The notes beneath the pieces were generated by a model. That model made no database searches. It was not told the DNA's origin and saw nothing but the letters and a program-made list of their open reading frames with translations. The translations under genes were made by a program, and so were the position numbers. 64,000 bases of DNA. It comes from Crambe crambe (lineage: Eukaryota > Porifera > Demospongiae > Poecilosclerida > Crambeidae). Positions 25,091-37,720 of this stretch are shown piece after piece. The DNA lies in the NCBI GenBank assembly GCA_963924555.1, contig OZ004585.1, positions 2,803,488-2,867,487 on the forward strand, written 5' to 3'. How positions within the stretch are numbered: position 1 is the first letter of the stretch; each line of letters opens with the position of its first letter.

Positions 25091-25431
25091 CTAGCTCTCT
25101 TGGTGGGTAAGAGTGGATCCACCTTGGGCTTTGGGAGAGGGTCCACTAATTCGGCAGGTGAATCCATCATTCTCCTGGTGGGCAGTGCAGTACTTATTTT
25201 GTAGTTTCTCTGCAAGGTGTAGTTCATCCACACTCGAGTCCTCCAGAGCTGAGACCAGTGACTCCCAGGAACATTCTGAGGTAGTTTCCGACCAAGAAAT
25301 AAGACATTTCTTCAATAGAGCTTTTTCATCGCTACATTTGGATTTAGTTTGTCATTATCAATACCCAATTGCTTGCCAATCAGGAACCACTTGTCATTCA
25401 CGTCAGTCAGTTCATTGTAGAAAGTCTCCAT
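25091..25431 (-). pseudogene. Death-domain remnant
   Basis: Minus strand from ATG at 25431: METFYNELTDVNDKWFLIG then KQLGIDNDKLNP. The frame then shifts near 25335 to KCSDEKALLKKCLISW, CSWESLVSALEDS and LAEKLQNKY. The spacing and the W...W..L..AL...LA..L pattern fit a Death-fold domain of the animal apoptosis/innate-immune type. A second frame change after NKY is likely. The missing base argues for a pseudogene; an unusual small intron is the alternative. Confidence 0.5.
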
Positions 25432-26344
25432 CTCATCTAGCTATAATTATATTATTATAGATCCTGTAATGTTTCCTGCTCTATAATTATACAGAGCAAT
25501 CATATTGGATAGAAACATGGGTCCCAATTAAGTGTTCTGGAAGTTTTCACTGTAGCTAGTCTTATCAAACTTTAAGTAAAGGCTTGCATTTAATACTAAT
25601 TATTTATTGACTGCAATTGCTTATTTCTACTGCTAGTACCTTGTATGATACTTCTAACAATTCCTCTTTGGCCAATTTTGGTGAGTGCTCTCTTTAAGCT
25701 TTCCCAGGTGGGATCACAACTCTCTTCAATAGCATCATCTTGCTGATTCAACTAAGCCATAATCATATCTTCACATACGTAAGTGGCTCATGATACTTAA
25801 TTTATGGTAGTGGAGACCCAACCTCAAAAGATCATCTGGACTCATCATCCTCAGATATTCAGTGACTTTGAAATGATCTTCACATAGTTAGTTGATCGAG
25901 CTACATGCAATGAAAAATTAAAAATGATGTCTGCTGGCTAAATAAAATTGGACAGTCCATAGGGTGGCTGTGAATAAGCCTGCATGCCTTTGTGCCCATA
26001 TGTATTGTATAATGTGTAGCTATAATGTGATAGGATAATGAATGGGCATGCTTACATTGAGATATGTGATTGAATTGGTACCATGAAATATCATGAGTCT
26101 GTTGGCCAAGAGTGCTGCAGACACAAGTGTGAATACCAGCCAATCAGACAAGTGATATTTCATGATATCTAAGTACCCAGTGAGCATGTGTGGTGCCTTT
26201 ATATATTATAGGCCAATGTGTTTATTTAGTGAGTGTCAATTGATTTCCACAGAGTTTCTGATTGTTGACACTATAGGCTTATCTATTGTAGGCCTAAGAC
26301 TATACGTAAGTGCTTTATACATGGCTAGTATTACTATTATATGA
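25432..26344. other. Gene-free stretch
   Basis: AT-rich. An inverted repeat lies around 26080-26165 (GTACCATGAAATATCATGA and TGATATTTCATGATATC). No supported gene. Confidence 0.4.
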
Positions 26345-26530
26345 AAGGGGAAAAATTTATGCTAAATAAAAAGGCCGTGTAGGCCTAGGTTAGTCCGTAC
26401 TTTTACCTGTAGCAGTTTCTGTGAACAAACATCAAAACTATGCTGCCTCCAATAATAATCCCTACATCACTGCCTTCCACCAAGCTACTTTAATTCATGT
26501 CAGTGTAAAAGTGTTCTGCTTGGTTTAGGT
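26345..26530. mobile_element. Truncated MITE at a duplication breakpoint
   Basis: Matches one arm and the centre of the element at 16643-16909 (AAATTTATGCTAAATAAAAA, TTTACCTGTAGCAGTTTCTG, CAATAATAATCCCTACATCA). It stops where the truncated third copy of the membrane-protein gene begins. Confidence 0.65.
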
Positions 26531-26537
26531 TAGGTTT

Positions 26538-26821
26538 GCTAAGGTGAAGTAAAGAAGCCATCCATATCCCCCCAGCATTCACTGTAGGACAGTACTGCAA
26601 CTCTCTTTTGATGAATTGTCACAATGGCTACACAGGAGACTATTGCGATTCAACCAGCCACAGGTAGCTAAAACTGTTTAAACTCTTTGAATCCTCTGGT
26701 TATGGAATATATATTCTATCCACTGCCTGACTATCATTAATATCTCTTGCATAAGAACACAGACCAACCACTACAACATCTCTGGATTTCTGATAGGTCA
26801 TGCAAGATGAGGCTTGTAGTT
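26538..26821 (-). pseudogene. Third, truncated copy of the membrane-protein gene
   Basis: Homologous to codons about 47-155 of the paralogs (the NRNGLLCSHC region is recognisable as complement at 26600-26650). It has short deletions, lacks the signal peptide and ATG, and lacks all later membrane spans. At 26822 it jumps directly to the paralogs' 5' flank. Confidence 0.85.
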
Positions 26822-29035
26822 CCAAAGTTATAGCTAGCTAGCTATAGCTAACTATAATATACTAACAATTTCAGCAGACCTCATAAGTAGCCTAAATTAA
26901 TAGCTCGGGGGTGCAAGGAAGTCCCCCAGCCTCCCCCCGCTAAGATTGAAACTTCTGGATGAAATAGAAACTATTCTGAAGCTAGATTTCAGCACTATAA
27001 TATAACTAGTCATACCAAAATATTGAAAGTTTTTTTCTTTTCTGTTATTTTTAAGTAGCTATATTTTTCCACTGTAAAAATGAAAGTATATACTGCAGAC
27101 CTATAATGTGTGTATTGGGACTTTTAGTGTGCATTGTGTGTATTGAACGTGCATAGTAACGCTTCTGTATTTACAATGTATAGCTTTGTGCATTAGTATG
27201 AACATAAACTAAAGTTGAACAAATTAATGACTGTCTAATGGTCTCACAAACCACACCCATTCTTTCCTGAACGAGAGAACGGGTGTGGCTTGCAAGACTA
27301 GGGTAGGGTGAATCACAGGGGGGGTGCACTCATGCCCCCTTTTCTAGCTATGATAAATAATGTGAACACACACCCAATAGTTCCACATGATTGGACATGT
27401 ACAAAGTTATCAACTGCTGACATTCAATCAGAAGTCAAGAGTTAGACTCATTGTTTAAGTTAAAACCTACATACGGCAAGCAGGGCTATTCTGAACAGTG
27501 GGTGATTCTGAACAGCTCAAATAAGTTCTGAAACTGCTGAGACTTCTGAGCTCAATGTTGGAGGATATAATCTACTAGCTATAATAGTAGCTTTCCAAAT
27601 TGAGATCATAAGCTTGAGGAGTTTTGACCATTCAGAATAACCCTGACATTTGTAATAGCCACGCTTTACCTTATAAACATACATACTAGCTACATGCACA
27701 TACCCCCCACAGATTTAAGCTAAGAGGAGGTATAGGCTCAAAAGTTTTCCTGGGAAACAGATCCCCTAGATGGTGCACTTCATAAACATCCCAAAAGTCT
27801 GTATACGGATCTGCAAGTGCAGCAAGGTTGTTCACCAAACTTTTATTAATATAAAAGAAACAAAGTAGCTACCATATGTGTAGCTAGCATAACCATGCAA
27901 AAACACCAGGAAAGTGATGATGGGATGACTTGAACTGAGCAAGATAAATGAATGCGAGCATGTCGCATAGGTGCCATTGGTTTTGAAGATGCAAACCAAC
28001 CATACCCACTAACCACACCCATTATTATGTCAACATCAACAAATGACAGGGTCACAGCTTTAGTAATTCTGTGAGCAATTCCTCAGCCAGTTCATAATCT
28101 CAAGCTAATAGCAATTAGCTTATTAAATGACACTCATTACCAGATCATGAACTTCCACAGAACATGGAGGCAGATCTGTGCATGAGCTCAGCGAAGTGAA
28201 AGTGTTGTATGAACCACATTGGCCAGCGTATCATTTCGGGCCAGAGAGAAACCCACTTATGAGCAATATGCTTACTGACCAACTAAGTAGCAAAGTATGA
28301 AGACTGCAATGCTGTCTTTATAAAGGACATTGCATTATTTATGGTATTCTAAACATGTAGAAGGGAAATTTTCTGCTTTTAAGCACACCTTTTTGATAAG
28401 AAATCCTCGTCTACCATCTACCATATGATAAAAAGATGCTCACCTGGTCACCTGGAAGTGGCACTGGAATGCAATGTAGCCAAGGGCGCATCAAGCCGTG
28501 AAGCGGTGAGAGGGCATGCAACTGCCAATGCTCTATACATGGACGGCATAGTGTAAAATGTTAGCTTAGCACATGTTAGGCTCTGTCTGCATATGTCTGT
28601 TTACTGTAGCTAAATAATTTTTATAGTAACAATTTACATTTCGCCGTCTACACTACTTGCATGCCCTCTCACCACTTCAGATGTAGCTACAGTTCCAGTT
28701 TCAATAGAAAAGAGAGTGCTGAAGATTCTTCTGTTGAAGTCCCACCCATAGTGGAGGAAGAAATTCAGACTGCAATGCCTTTTTATGAGATCATGCACAC
28801 GTTTTGTACTAATGTTTGGGAGACCTAGCTGCATGCATATGCGCAGTGATTGTCAGTAGCACGTGCACGCGCATACGTGTAGAGAAACCCTTTACCAGAT
28901 AAACTAAGGACTGGACTCGCTTGTTTTACTGTAGATAGAGTAAACTAATGCGGGCGGGGTATGAGAAACTTGTAGGCAGATGGGGGGGCATTGCCCCCTC
29001 ACTTTCCAGCTGCTACTGTACTAATGCATTTGGAT

Positions 29036-29108
29036 ACATGGGACTGCATGCACTGTCAGCAAGGACTATAATTTATCGTCCTTGCTGACAGTCCATGCAG
29101 TCCCATGT
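29036..29108. other. Strong 31-bp-stem hairpin
   Basis: The arms 29036-29066 and 29078-29108 are complementary over 31 bp with one mismatch, around an 11-base loop (TATAATTTATC). The arms contain CATGGGACTGCATG and GTCAGCAAGGAC. It lies in a segment with no counterpart in block copy 1. It could be a very short palindromic insertion or a transcribed hairpin such as a small-RNA precursor. Confidence 0.65.
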
Positions 29109-29799
29109 ACTATTAAAGCATGGCTTCTAGAAAGCATCAGAGGCAAGCTAGTTTGCTTGGTTATCTTGGAAAATATGTAGCTACCTAGTTTTGCAAGGTG
29201 CATGCACACTTGTTATAGTCTCACAGTATTACACTTGCCCCCAATAGTGGCCAACTTTCTTTTGGGGAATAATAATAGTAGCTATGTCAAAAATAAGGAA
29301 TAAATAAAGAGTGAATTAGCTAGCTATTCTCAATTATTTTAAGCACAGCTGGCTCCCTGAAAGTATTGGAGTAGCTGGGATCATTTCCCCTACCAAACAT
29401 GATGATATCAATGTCTTTATCATAAGTCATAGCACCGTGTTCACATAACCTCCCAGTCAACATTTTCATTCATTAACTTCAATGAAGATGTTACCGGCCC
29501 AGCTGAGGAAAATCCTTGTTGTATAAAAACATCATAGCCCGTATGAATTTCTTGGAGCACTGCAAAAGCCTTACCTCCAGAATTCGTCGTCCAAAGAGAG
29601 TGCATCAACCAGCAGTTGTATACTTTGCTAGCTATACATAGTCATGTGCATGCATGCAATCATAGCTAATGGTACAATGAAGGATAATTATTCATATCAA
29701 AACAAAAGTCGTTAATAGCTAGTAGCTAATCTTATAATATAGCTATCTAGGTAAATAAAAGTTCATTTTCCAATCATTAGAGAGTTACATTCTCCCACT

Positions 29800-30603
29800 T
29801 CATGCGACAGCTTTGATTTCATTCAAATTTTTAATCTTTTTATAAAAGTCATATGCTGAATTCAGTGCCAAAACGATCTTGGCAATGAGAGCAAGGCCAT
29901 CTGTTGCAAATGCTGCAATAAGCTGTGCGGTAATCAATGCTCCAGCCTTTATCCAATCCCATGTGCTCATATTTGAACACAGACTTTTGATTATTTTCCA
30001 CAGAATCCCAAGAGAATAGGTATCCTTCAAAAGATAAAAGAGAGCTTTTGCCTGAGCAAATTTGCCTGAGGCACTATCCCACGATTCCACGAACTTTTCA
30101 CAAGCCTTTCTAAAAGCACTGGATGATTCGAGTGCCTCCACAACTTCAGTGGTTGTTTTTTTAAGCACTGCATTGGATATGGGTACTTTCAAACCAATGA
30201 CTGTGAAGATAAGCATCACTCCTTCAATTACGATACTGGCCATTTGTACATACCAAGAATAATCAGGATTATCTCGGATGGTCATAAACTCAGTGCCATC
30301 TGTGAACGTAAACTTCGCCATTTTGGGGGTAACTTCACCCCTGTAAGTGGCCATCTTTAGTCCTTGGTCAATGGTATCTAACTTGTCTTGATGCAAGCCT
30401 AGTTTAGTAATGTCTTGACCATTGAGTTTAAGTTTTTCACCTTGAGTAATTTCATCTTCAGCAACTCGTCTAATTTCTGCGATTATTTCGTCCTTTTTGG
30501 GAATATCAGCATTGAGCTTTTGAAAACATTCGGGGTCATTCTTTTGAATATATTCCAACACTTCATCCACGACCTTCTTAATGATATCACCAGTAGCTGC
30601 CAT
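29800..30603 (-). CDS. Uncharacterised 267-residue helical protein with two hydrophobic regions
   Basis: Intact frame from ATG. The N-terminal 90 residues are charged and helical (KKVVDEVLEYIQKN, KKDEIIAEIRRVAEDE). A middle motif, AKFTFTDGTEFMTIRDNPDY, precedes a hydrophobic stretch (SIVIEGVMLIFTVIGL, about residues 130-145). A second hydrophobic hairpin near the C-terminus (AGALITAQLIAAFATDGLALIAKIVLAL) is followed by a basic end. No signal peptide. I do not recognise a named family; the pattern suggests a helical protein that can associate with membranes. Both copies lie upstream of a copy of the membrane-protein gene on the same strand. The copy at 13414-14192 is broken, so this is the functional one if either is. 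An unseen intron or extra 5' exon cannot be excluded. Confidence 0.7.
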   Translation of the reverse strand: MAATGDIIKKVVDEVLEYIQKNDPECFQKLNADIPKKDEIIAEIRRVAEDEITQGEKLKLNGQDITKLGLHQDKLDTIDQGLKMATYRGEVTPKMAKFTFTDGTEFMTIRDNPDYSWYVQMASIVIEGVMLIFTVIGLKVPISNAVLKKTTTEVVEALESSSAFRKACEKFVESWDSASGKFAQAKALFYLLKDTYSLGILWKIIKSLCSNMSTWDWIKAGALITAQLIAAFATDGLALIAKIVLALNSAYDFYKKIKNLNEIKAVA

Positions 30604-31317
30604 TTCTGAGAGAGACTTGAAGATAAGCTTTTTAGGCTGAATCCAGTCAACGTGATAAATCTGTGCCAGAGTTCTGCTTTTATATGTTGCTACAGGAAGT
30701 ATAATCCATGCATGCTAGCTTGACCTTTAAGTGGTCTTTAAGCACAACGTATACTGGAATGGAATGGAATGGAACAATTGAAGTGACCTATGAACTCTTA
30801 AGACATTTTTTTACACTTTTTTATACATCCAGATCTAGCTGTGGATAAGTGCATGAAAATAATGTGGTAGCCTCCCTACTTGTCTGTTTTATTTTTATAG
30901 TCCTATCTATTGTGGAGCTACAACAATTATGTATGCTACTCCAGCCACTCCATACTCTACTATCTGGTTTCAGTATGTACTGCATTGAGGGCTGAAATAG
31001 GGTACGGCAATAGCCATATGCTGGAGACTCTGGCCATGAGTGCATGCAAGCGTTATAGGGTTCTCTGGCCCCTCTTTCCGAAAACTCTGGATCAGCCCCT
31101 GACTCAAGTTTGGGAAAAGAAGAACTTACTTTTTATTACACTATAAAAGAAGCCGCCTTCAAGTTTCGAAGGTATTGAGCTTCTCTTGAGCAGGTGAATA
31201 GTTGCTAGTTGCTTTTATGAGAGTTGATACACATGAAATCCTTGTTTGGTTACATCATGCAGTTGCATGATTCTTTGCTCTTTAGTACTTAGCTACCCTT
31301 CTAATGATCTAAGGACT

Positions 31318-31868
31318 CTGTATAGAAAAGGTTAAACATCTAGGTAGCCCTCAATGCAGTCTGAAATCAGAAGGTAGAGTAGAGTAAAGCAGTGCACGGT
31401 CACATGCATTATAGCAAGGTTAAACCTCTAGGCAAGTCCCTAGTTTCAGCCCTAAATGCAGTCTGAAAACAGAAAGTAGAGTAAAGCTGTGGTCACATGC
31501 ACTATAGAAAGGTTAAACCTCTAGGCAAGTCCCTAGTTTCAGCCCTCAATGCAGTCTGATGTCAGGAAGTAGAGTAAAGCAGTGGTCACATGCACTATAG
31601 AAAGGTTAAACTTCTAGGCAAGTCCCTAGTTTCAGCCCTCAATGCAGTCTGATATCAGAAAGTAGAGTAAAGTAGAGTAAAGCAGTGGTCACATGCACTA
31701 TAGAAAGGTTAAACCTCTAGGCAAGCCCCTAGTTTCAGCCCTCAATGCAGTCTGATATCAGAAAGTAGAGTAGAGTAGAGTAAAGCAGTGGTCACATGCA
31801 CTATAGAAAGGTTAAACCTCTAGGCAAGTCCCTAGTTTCGCACTATAGGAAGGTTAAACCTCTAGAGT
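31318..31868. repeat. Minisatellite, copy 2
   Basis: Five to six units of about 95-105 bp containing AGGTTAAACCTCTAGGCAAG, CTAGTTTCAGCCCTCAATGC and AAAGCAGTGGTCACATGCAC. Internal AGTAGAGTA sub-repeats vary in number between units, which suggests slippage. Confidence 0.85.
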
Positions 31869-31870
31869 AA

Positions 31871-33146
31871 GTGATCAATCATCAGACGGATCAATTACCG
31901 GACACTTTTTCTGACATTTGGTTTATACCAGTACCTATAATTTAGGTATCAAAAGATAGCCCATTGAAAACTGATTCAGAATCCTGACTTTCAGTCATAG
32001 TTGTTAATTCATATAGATTTTATACATCATTAAAGCAGGTGTCCGAAAAAATCAATAATCAAAAAAAGTTATCATATTTCAGACGGCTACCAATTTATGG
32101 CAGAGTTTTCTATATTGACTGTATGTTAGCTAAGTGTTAAATTTGAAGTTCAACCAAAAAAAAAAAAAAAAACAAACAAAAAAAAACAAACAAAAAAACC
32201 ACCATAATAATTATACAATTAGAATCTGATCTACAGTACTTTTATGTGAGACATTCAGAATGGGGCAAACCAGAATCTGATGGGTGGAATGATTACTTGG
32301 AAAGTGCACACAGGAACATTGATGGCACATAAGCAGGGTTCAATCTGTAAAAAAAAAATTAAAAAAAGCACTCTCTTTTCTTATTTCTCTCATGGTACAC
32401 TTATGAAAACAATCAGAGGGAATCAAGAACTAAAAATCTCCATGCTTAACCTAGCTAGATAATAGCATTCCTAGCCTAATACGTTTGGCAACGAGAGAAA
32501 TGGATTTGGGAAATGAAAAAACCTTAACAAGAGAGACCCACCCAAAGGAAATGACAGCATGAAGGCCCAGACAAAAATCCTGTAATTAGTGGAAACCATA
32601 AAATCTTGCTGGATCAATTGAATCCAAAGTAAACAATCATAGTGAAGACAGAAATGGCCAGCTTCATAGACAAACAGCAGAGGTAGTCAAAGTGGATCCA
32701 AAGCAAAAAGGTAAACAGCATGGCTGCATGACTCAGCATGCCAGAGTTATGAGGGTGGAGACCAGACAGAGCGGGAAGAAAAGACCACAGCTCAAAGAGA
32801 AAAAGAATGAAGAGAAACAAGAGTAATCTACACTTCAGTCTGTATGGATTGGGTGAACTTAGCACCCTTCTGACACAATATTATGCATGTGCATGGTTAT
32901 ACATTAATAACAAAGTATCATCACACTGTAATTAAAACAAAATTATTGACAAAAACAACAAAAAAAAGTACAATGATAAACATGATTGTAATATTAAAAT
33001 TGCAATAATTGTGCTTTTTCCCACGCTATAGCTAAAAGAAACTAATTTTTAGTATTGACAGAAAAAAATGACACACAATAAAAAAACAACAAAAGAATAA
33101 GAATAACAAAAATTAATTATTAATTACAATCATAAAAAGAACATGT

Positions 33147-33207
<61 letters not shown>

Positions 33208-33262
33208 AACAAACAAAAACATTTTTAAAAAGGAGAAAAGATAGAAAATAATACAAAAATAA
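31871..33262. other. Gene-free, A-rich stretch
   Basis: Includes an A/CAAA run at 32155-32205 and an (AC)n tract at 33147-33203. It probably contains the 3' UTR of the minus-strand gene ending at 33263. No other gene seen. Confidence 0.45.
33147..33203. repeat. (AC)n microsatellite
   Basis: About 28 AC units followed by a short (AAAC)n run, just downstream of the large minus-strand gene. Confidence 0.9.
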
Positions 33263-36200
33263 CTAAAGGTGAAAAAATGTGAGATAATCTGCAATACTTT
33301 CACAATTGAGTGCCTTCATGGAAGTGTTCAGAATCGGAAATACTTTAGATCGTAGTTCAATGGCTGACTGCATCAAATCAGCTTTCATAGATTGGATGAA
33401 AATCAAATTGAGGGGAACACAATCTTTTGTGATACAGAAGCTCATATTAAACTGAAAGTCTATTGAACGACTCTGCCAGAGGATGTAAGGTTGTCCATGT
33501 GGGATATCTTCAGAACCATCCCCAAGACCGATATGGATGAACTCAATGGCGTTAAAAAATTTGTCATCTTTATTTCTGTGGATTTTTATGACATCTAATA
33601 CCGAAGGACCTTTGAATTTTCCAAGCAAGAATTCTTCACGATGATCGATAACAAACATGCTTTGTTGCATGTCGATTGGATTGAAGCAGAACATACTCAT
33701 GCATTTTTTACTGCAGAACCTGTGCTCTGTTTTATGCTGATCTTCTTTGCTGCTAACCGGAAAGGTCTTCTTCATGCAACAATGACATAAGTCACAACAA
33801 TACCAACAGCCTTTAGTGGAGCATTTTCTCCCAAGGGAAAGTATGTCATCAGCTCCTTTCATAGATTGGCGGAATCTCAAAAACATTATAAACTGGAGGA
33901 GAGAGAGGAAGCCATTTATCAGTAGCATCTTTTCTGTCAAGAGTCTTGCACCGTCGTGTATTTCCTGCAGTTCGCATCTAATAGAGGTGTTTATAGAATG
34001 CTCAAGAAGGAACTGATTGAAACAGATCTCACCATTAATACATGTAACGAAGCTACCGTCAAGGTAAGTTCCTTCCTTTCCATTCCAATAAAAGATGACA
34101 TAAGGCTGATCAGGAAGAAACCCGTCAGAACTACCAATGGCAAGGAATACAGTGAGGCTGCATGAGTCCAGGTCTTCTACGAGGTGGAGCACGATTTTGT
34201 GTCCCTTAGGAAGCTCAACAGACTTGCCAAACTGTGTGTTTGGTGGTGGTTGGATGATGTTGAAACTAGGCGGTAAGAGGCTGAGCCTTGGTTTATTACT
34301 TCTAGGATGAAATTGAATGATTGATTCACCACCTTCAATTTTTACACGTGTACTGGAACAAGGATTATCGTTTTCATTAAGAATACTCGTTGGAGCATTT
34401 CCATGTTCCTCTGAAAGATTTGTTCCAACTCTGGTTTCCGGATCACTAACTTGTGATACATTGGAAAGCATTTCACTGGCTCTTGTGAAAGATAATTGCC
34501 CCTTTGACAGTATCTTCTTCGCTCCAATGGTAGTTAGTTGCTGTAACATCTCTGTAAGATCAAGGGAATTTTTCAATGCACTGCGATGGTATAGAACCAG
34601 CAAGCCTTTAGGTATGAGCTTCATAGATTCACTTTCGTCTGGAAGAACAAAAGTTCCACCAAAGGGTGACACAAGACTATTAGTCGGTAAATTGCATTGG
34701 ATTGAGGGCTGAAATTTCAGCAAGATACTTATAGAATCAGCATAGACCACAAAGAAGTGGGATAACCCAGCTAAATCTCTGTGACCATCAATTAATCTGT
34801 GAGGAGCAAGCCAAGGTATCGCTAAAGGAAGTGTACTTTCTGTTAAAGTACCGTCTTCTGTTACAAACTTCATAGTTGAAGGTGTCTTGAAGATATACGG
34901 TTGTAGACCTTTAGTAGCAATCTTGGAAAGCAATTGATATTGGTACTCCTCACTCTCAGCAGACCTCAACAGAGAACCACCACTTTTGACCGACAAAGCT
35001 AGAAGGTGCTTCCGACAAGAGAGAAAGGTTTCATAGACTTCTTCATCATTGAATGCACGGGGGAACTTTACACAGGAGAGTGTTCGGAAAAGGAGAACAC
35101 AGCAGTAGTTATAGAGCCATGAAGAATATTCCACACTACCACTAGAAGGAAATTCTTTATAGAAATCATTTTCAGCATTCTGAGTCATGATACCTTCACA
35201 CCTTTTACAGCACAGCCATAGAAAACATTCACCAGGTGATTTCATTCGGTATTTATCAAGCCCAAATGTCATAGATGAAGCAGGTGCATTTTTGAGAATA
35301 AATTTAGGAAATATGTGACTTCTACAGAGTTTTACATTCTGATGTCTACATAGCAGACATCTTTTACACTGGTCCAAACAGTTTGTTTCACGGACACAGT
35401 CCATCATTGCCCAGTCTAGGAGTTTCGAACCTTCTTCATCTATATAGAGGTTGTCAAGGGCTTCTCCCAAAAGAGCAATGGTTTCTTTTATAGCTATGAG
35501 ACAATCTTTAATCAACGTTTTCTCCTCAGCTTTGGACATTGTAGGCTTTTTTTCCATCAGATAGAATATTTTTCGCTGATACTGATAAAAAAGTGCTTTC
35601 CCTTTGAGAAGTGTGGCCTGTTGCTTAAGTTCCTTGTGGCATTCATTTTTTGCATTTTCAATTATCTTGGAACATATAGCAGCTGCTTCTGAATAGGATC
35701 CAAACATATAACATCCTCTGGCATACTTTAAACTTCTATCATGATCTATGTGACATAGTTTAATTATCAAAATTATAACATGCAAGATGGATATAAATTC
35801 TAGCAGATATATACCGTATTTCCTTGAATAATAGCCCGGGCGTTTATTTCTTACAGAGAATTCTCATACCCGGCTACAAAACGAGGCAGGCTTCTATATA
35901 AGGCCGGCGTCTATTAAATTAATGTACTGCGGGCCGGCGCGGGGCATATGCACAAGGTGGCGTGTGCATTATTAATGGCGAGTCGAGCGTTATCCGAGGA
36001 TATAGTTAGTATTGCTGCATCATACATAGCTGAAAGTAGGTTCATTAACTGATCTTACCTGCTTCTTAGACTTTTATCTGTCGTTTCTACAGCTTTGATT
36101 TTGGTTATGCTACTGTAGCAAGATCTTTTCGACACAAACTTAGCAGCTGCTTCATGCACGTGGCAAACTGGCATGCGCGCGCGGTTTGCAGCTATTAAAC

Positions 36201-37634
36201 TTTGAACTTTGACCAGGCGTCAATTCGAGGCCGGCGTGTATTTCTTATGTTGCTTGAAGTTTCCCGGCGATTATATGGGGCAGGCGTTTATTCAAGGAGG
36301 GCTATTATTCAAGGAAATACGGTACTTTTCGTCTGAGTATTGCTGGTGTTTTAAGTAGTCACAGTCACACAGATAAGGCTTGGTTAACTTCATGAGTAAC
36401 TAAGATAGTGTATAGCATTTGACAGCGAGTGAGCAAGCAAGTATTGATGTACCACAGCACTCAGTTAAGCCTCCCAGTGTATTTCTTATAATACTATACT
36501 AAATCTTCTGCAAAATTACAGAGAAGCTTTCATTCATGTGATTTCCATGACACCACTTGGCTTATGAGAATCTAGGTGAGGTATGCACTAATTGAACTAA
36601 ACTGAATAAGACTATAATTCTCAAACAAATCTTGATTATCATTGAAGAACAGCTATATTTCCCATGTGGTGTTTTACATTTATCATTTGGAACAAGCATG
36701 CAGTTATAGAGCATCATTATTGTATATACACCAAAATTATGATTTGCAAGAGGGATGTTATAAAGCAAATGAGCCAACTTAATCATGCAGTACATTACAT
36801 CTCATCATTGGAAAGTGCTTTATTAGCAAATGTGAAAGAGGGATGGTATAAAGAAAATGAGCAAATGCTTTCCAACTTAATCATGCAGTACATTACCTTT
36901 CTCATCATTGCTTTCAAGAAACCACAGGCAACAGTAAATTGCATACTCAGTATCTTGGTGAGAAGTATTTTCCAATGCCTTTAATACTCCATGTGTGTTA
37001 TTCGTTACAATGCTTTCTACACTCGGATGATGGAGGAGGTTCCAAAGAATCTTACAAGCCAGTGAAATAAATTTTCGCCCCGGATCCATCACCAACTCTT
37101 CAAGAAGAGAAATGATGCCATAACTTATTAATTTGAGGCAATTATTAGTCAATTCTTTGGAAGCCATGATGAACTTTTGATCAAAGGAGTCTGGGACCGT
37201 TGACTTTTCCAATGATAGAGTGATGGATGTAGAATGAGACGGGTGAGTCAAATTTGAGAGTATGTACAGGATCTCATGAACTGCATAGCCATCAGCTGTT
37301 AAGTCAGGGGATTTCAGTGCATTTCTGAAAGTAGCAATACAATATTCGGCCTCCTTGTCGTTAAGTACCAGAGCATGAAGCTGCTCACAATCCAAGTGCA
37401 TATGCATACAGCTTAGTGTGAACTTAGCCATGGTGATAAGCTCTAACTGCGATGGTAGACTGACATACTTTAAAATCTCAACAATGGCTTCAGTGAAAAA
37501 GAAAGCAGGGTAGTTTTCGGGAGTATATGAAAGATTGAGAAGTGCAACAAAAGCATTAGTGACAATCACCTTCGATTCCTAAAGGTAAATAAAAGTAAAA
37601 CAGGTTGGACTACAAAATTATGATATTTTTTACA

Positions 37635-37720
<86 letters not shown>

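Larger units (their letters stand above)
26823..31870. repeat. Segmental duplication, block copy 3
   Basis: Largely collinear with 10918-15416. Long stretches are nearly identical (for example 26823-27300 with 10918-11390, and 29760-30780 with 13380-14400). About 400 bp at 28910-29330 differs and holds the hairpin below. Carries the intact small gene (29800-30603) and the minisatellite. Confidence 0.85.

Noticed and set aside
36877..37569. Separate armadillo gene starting at a GTG and ending at 36877
   Set aside because: Both ends are splice sites with matching phases to neighbouring exons, so it is an internal exon.
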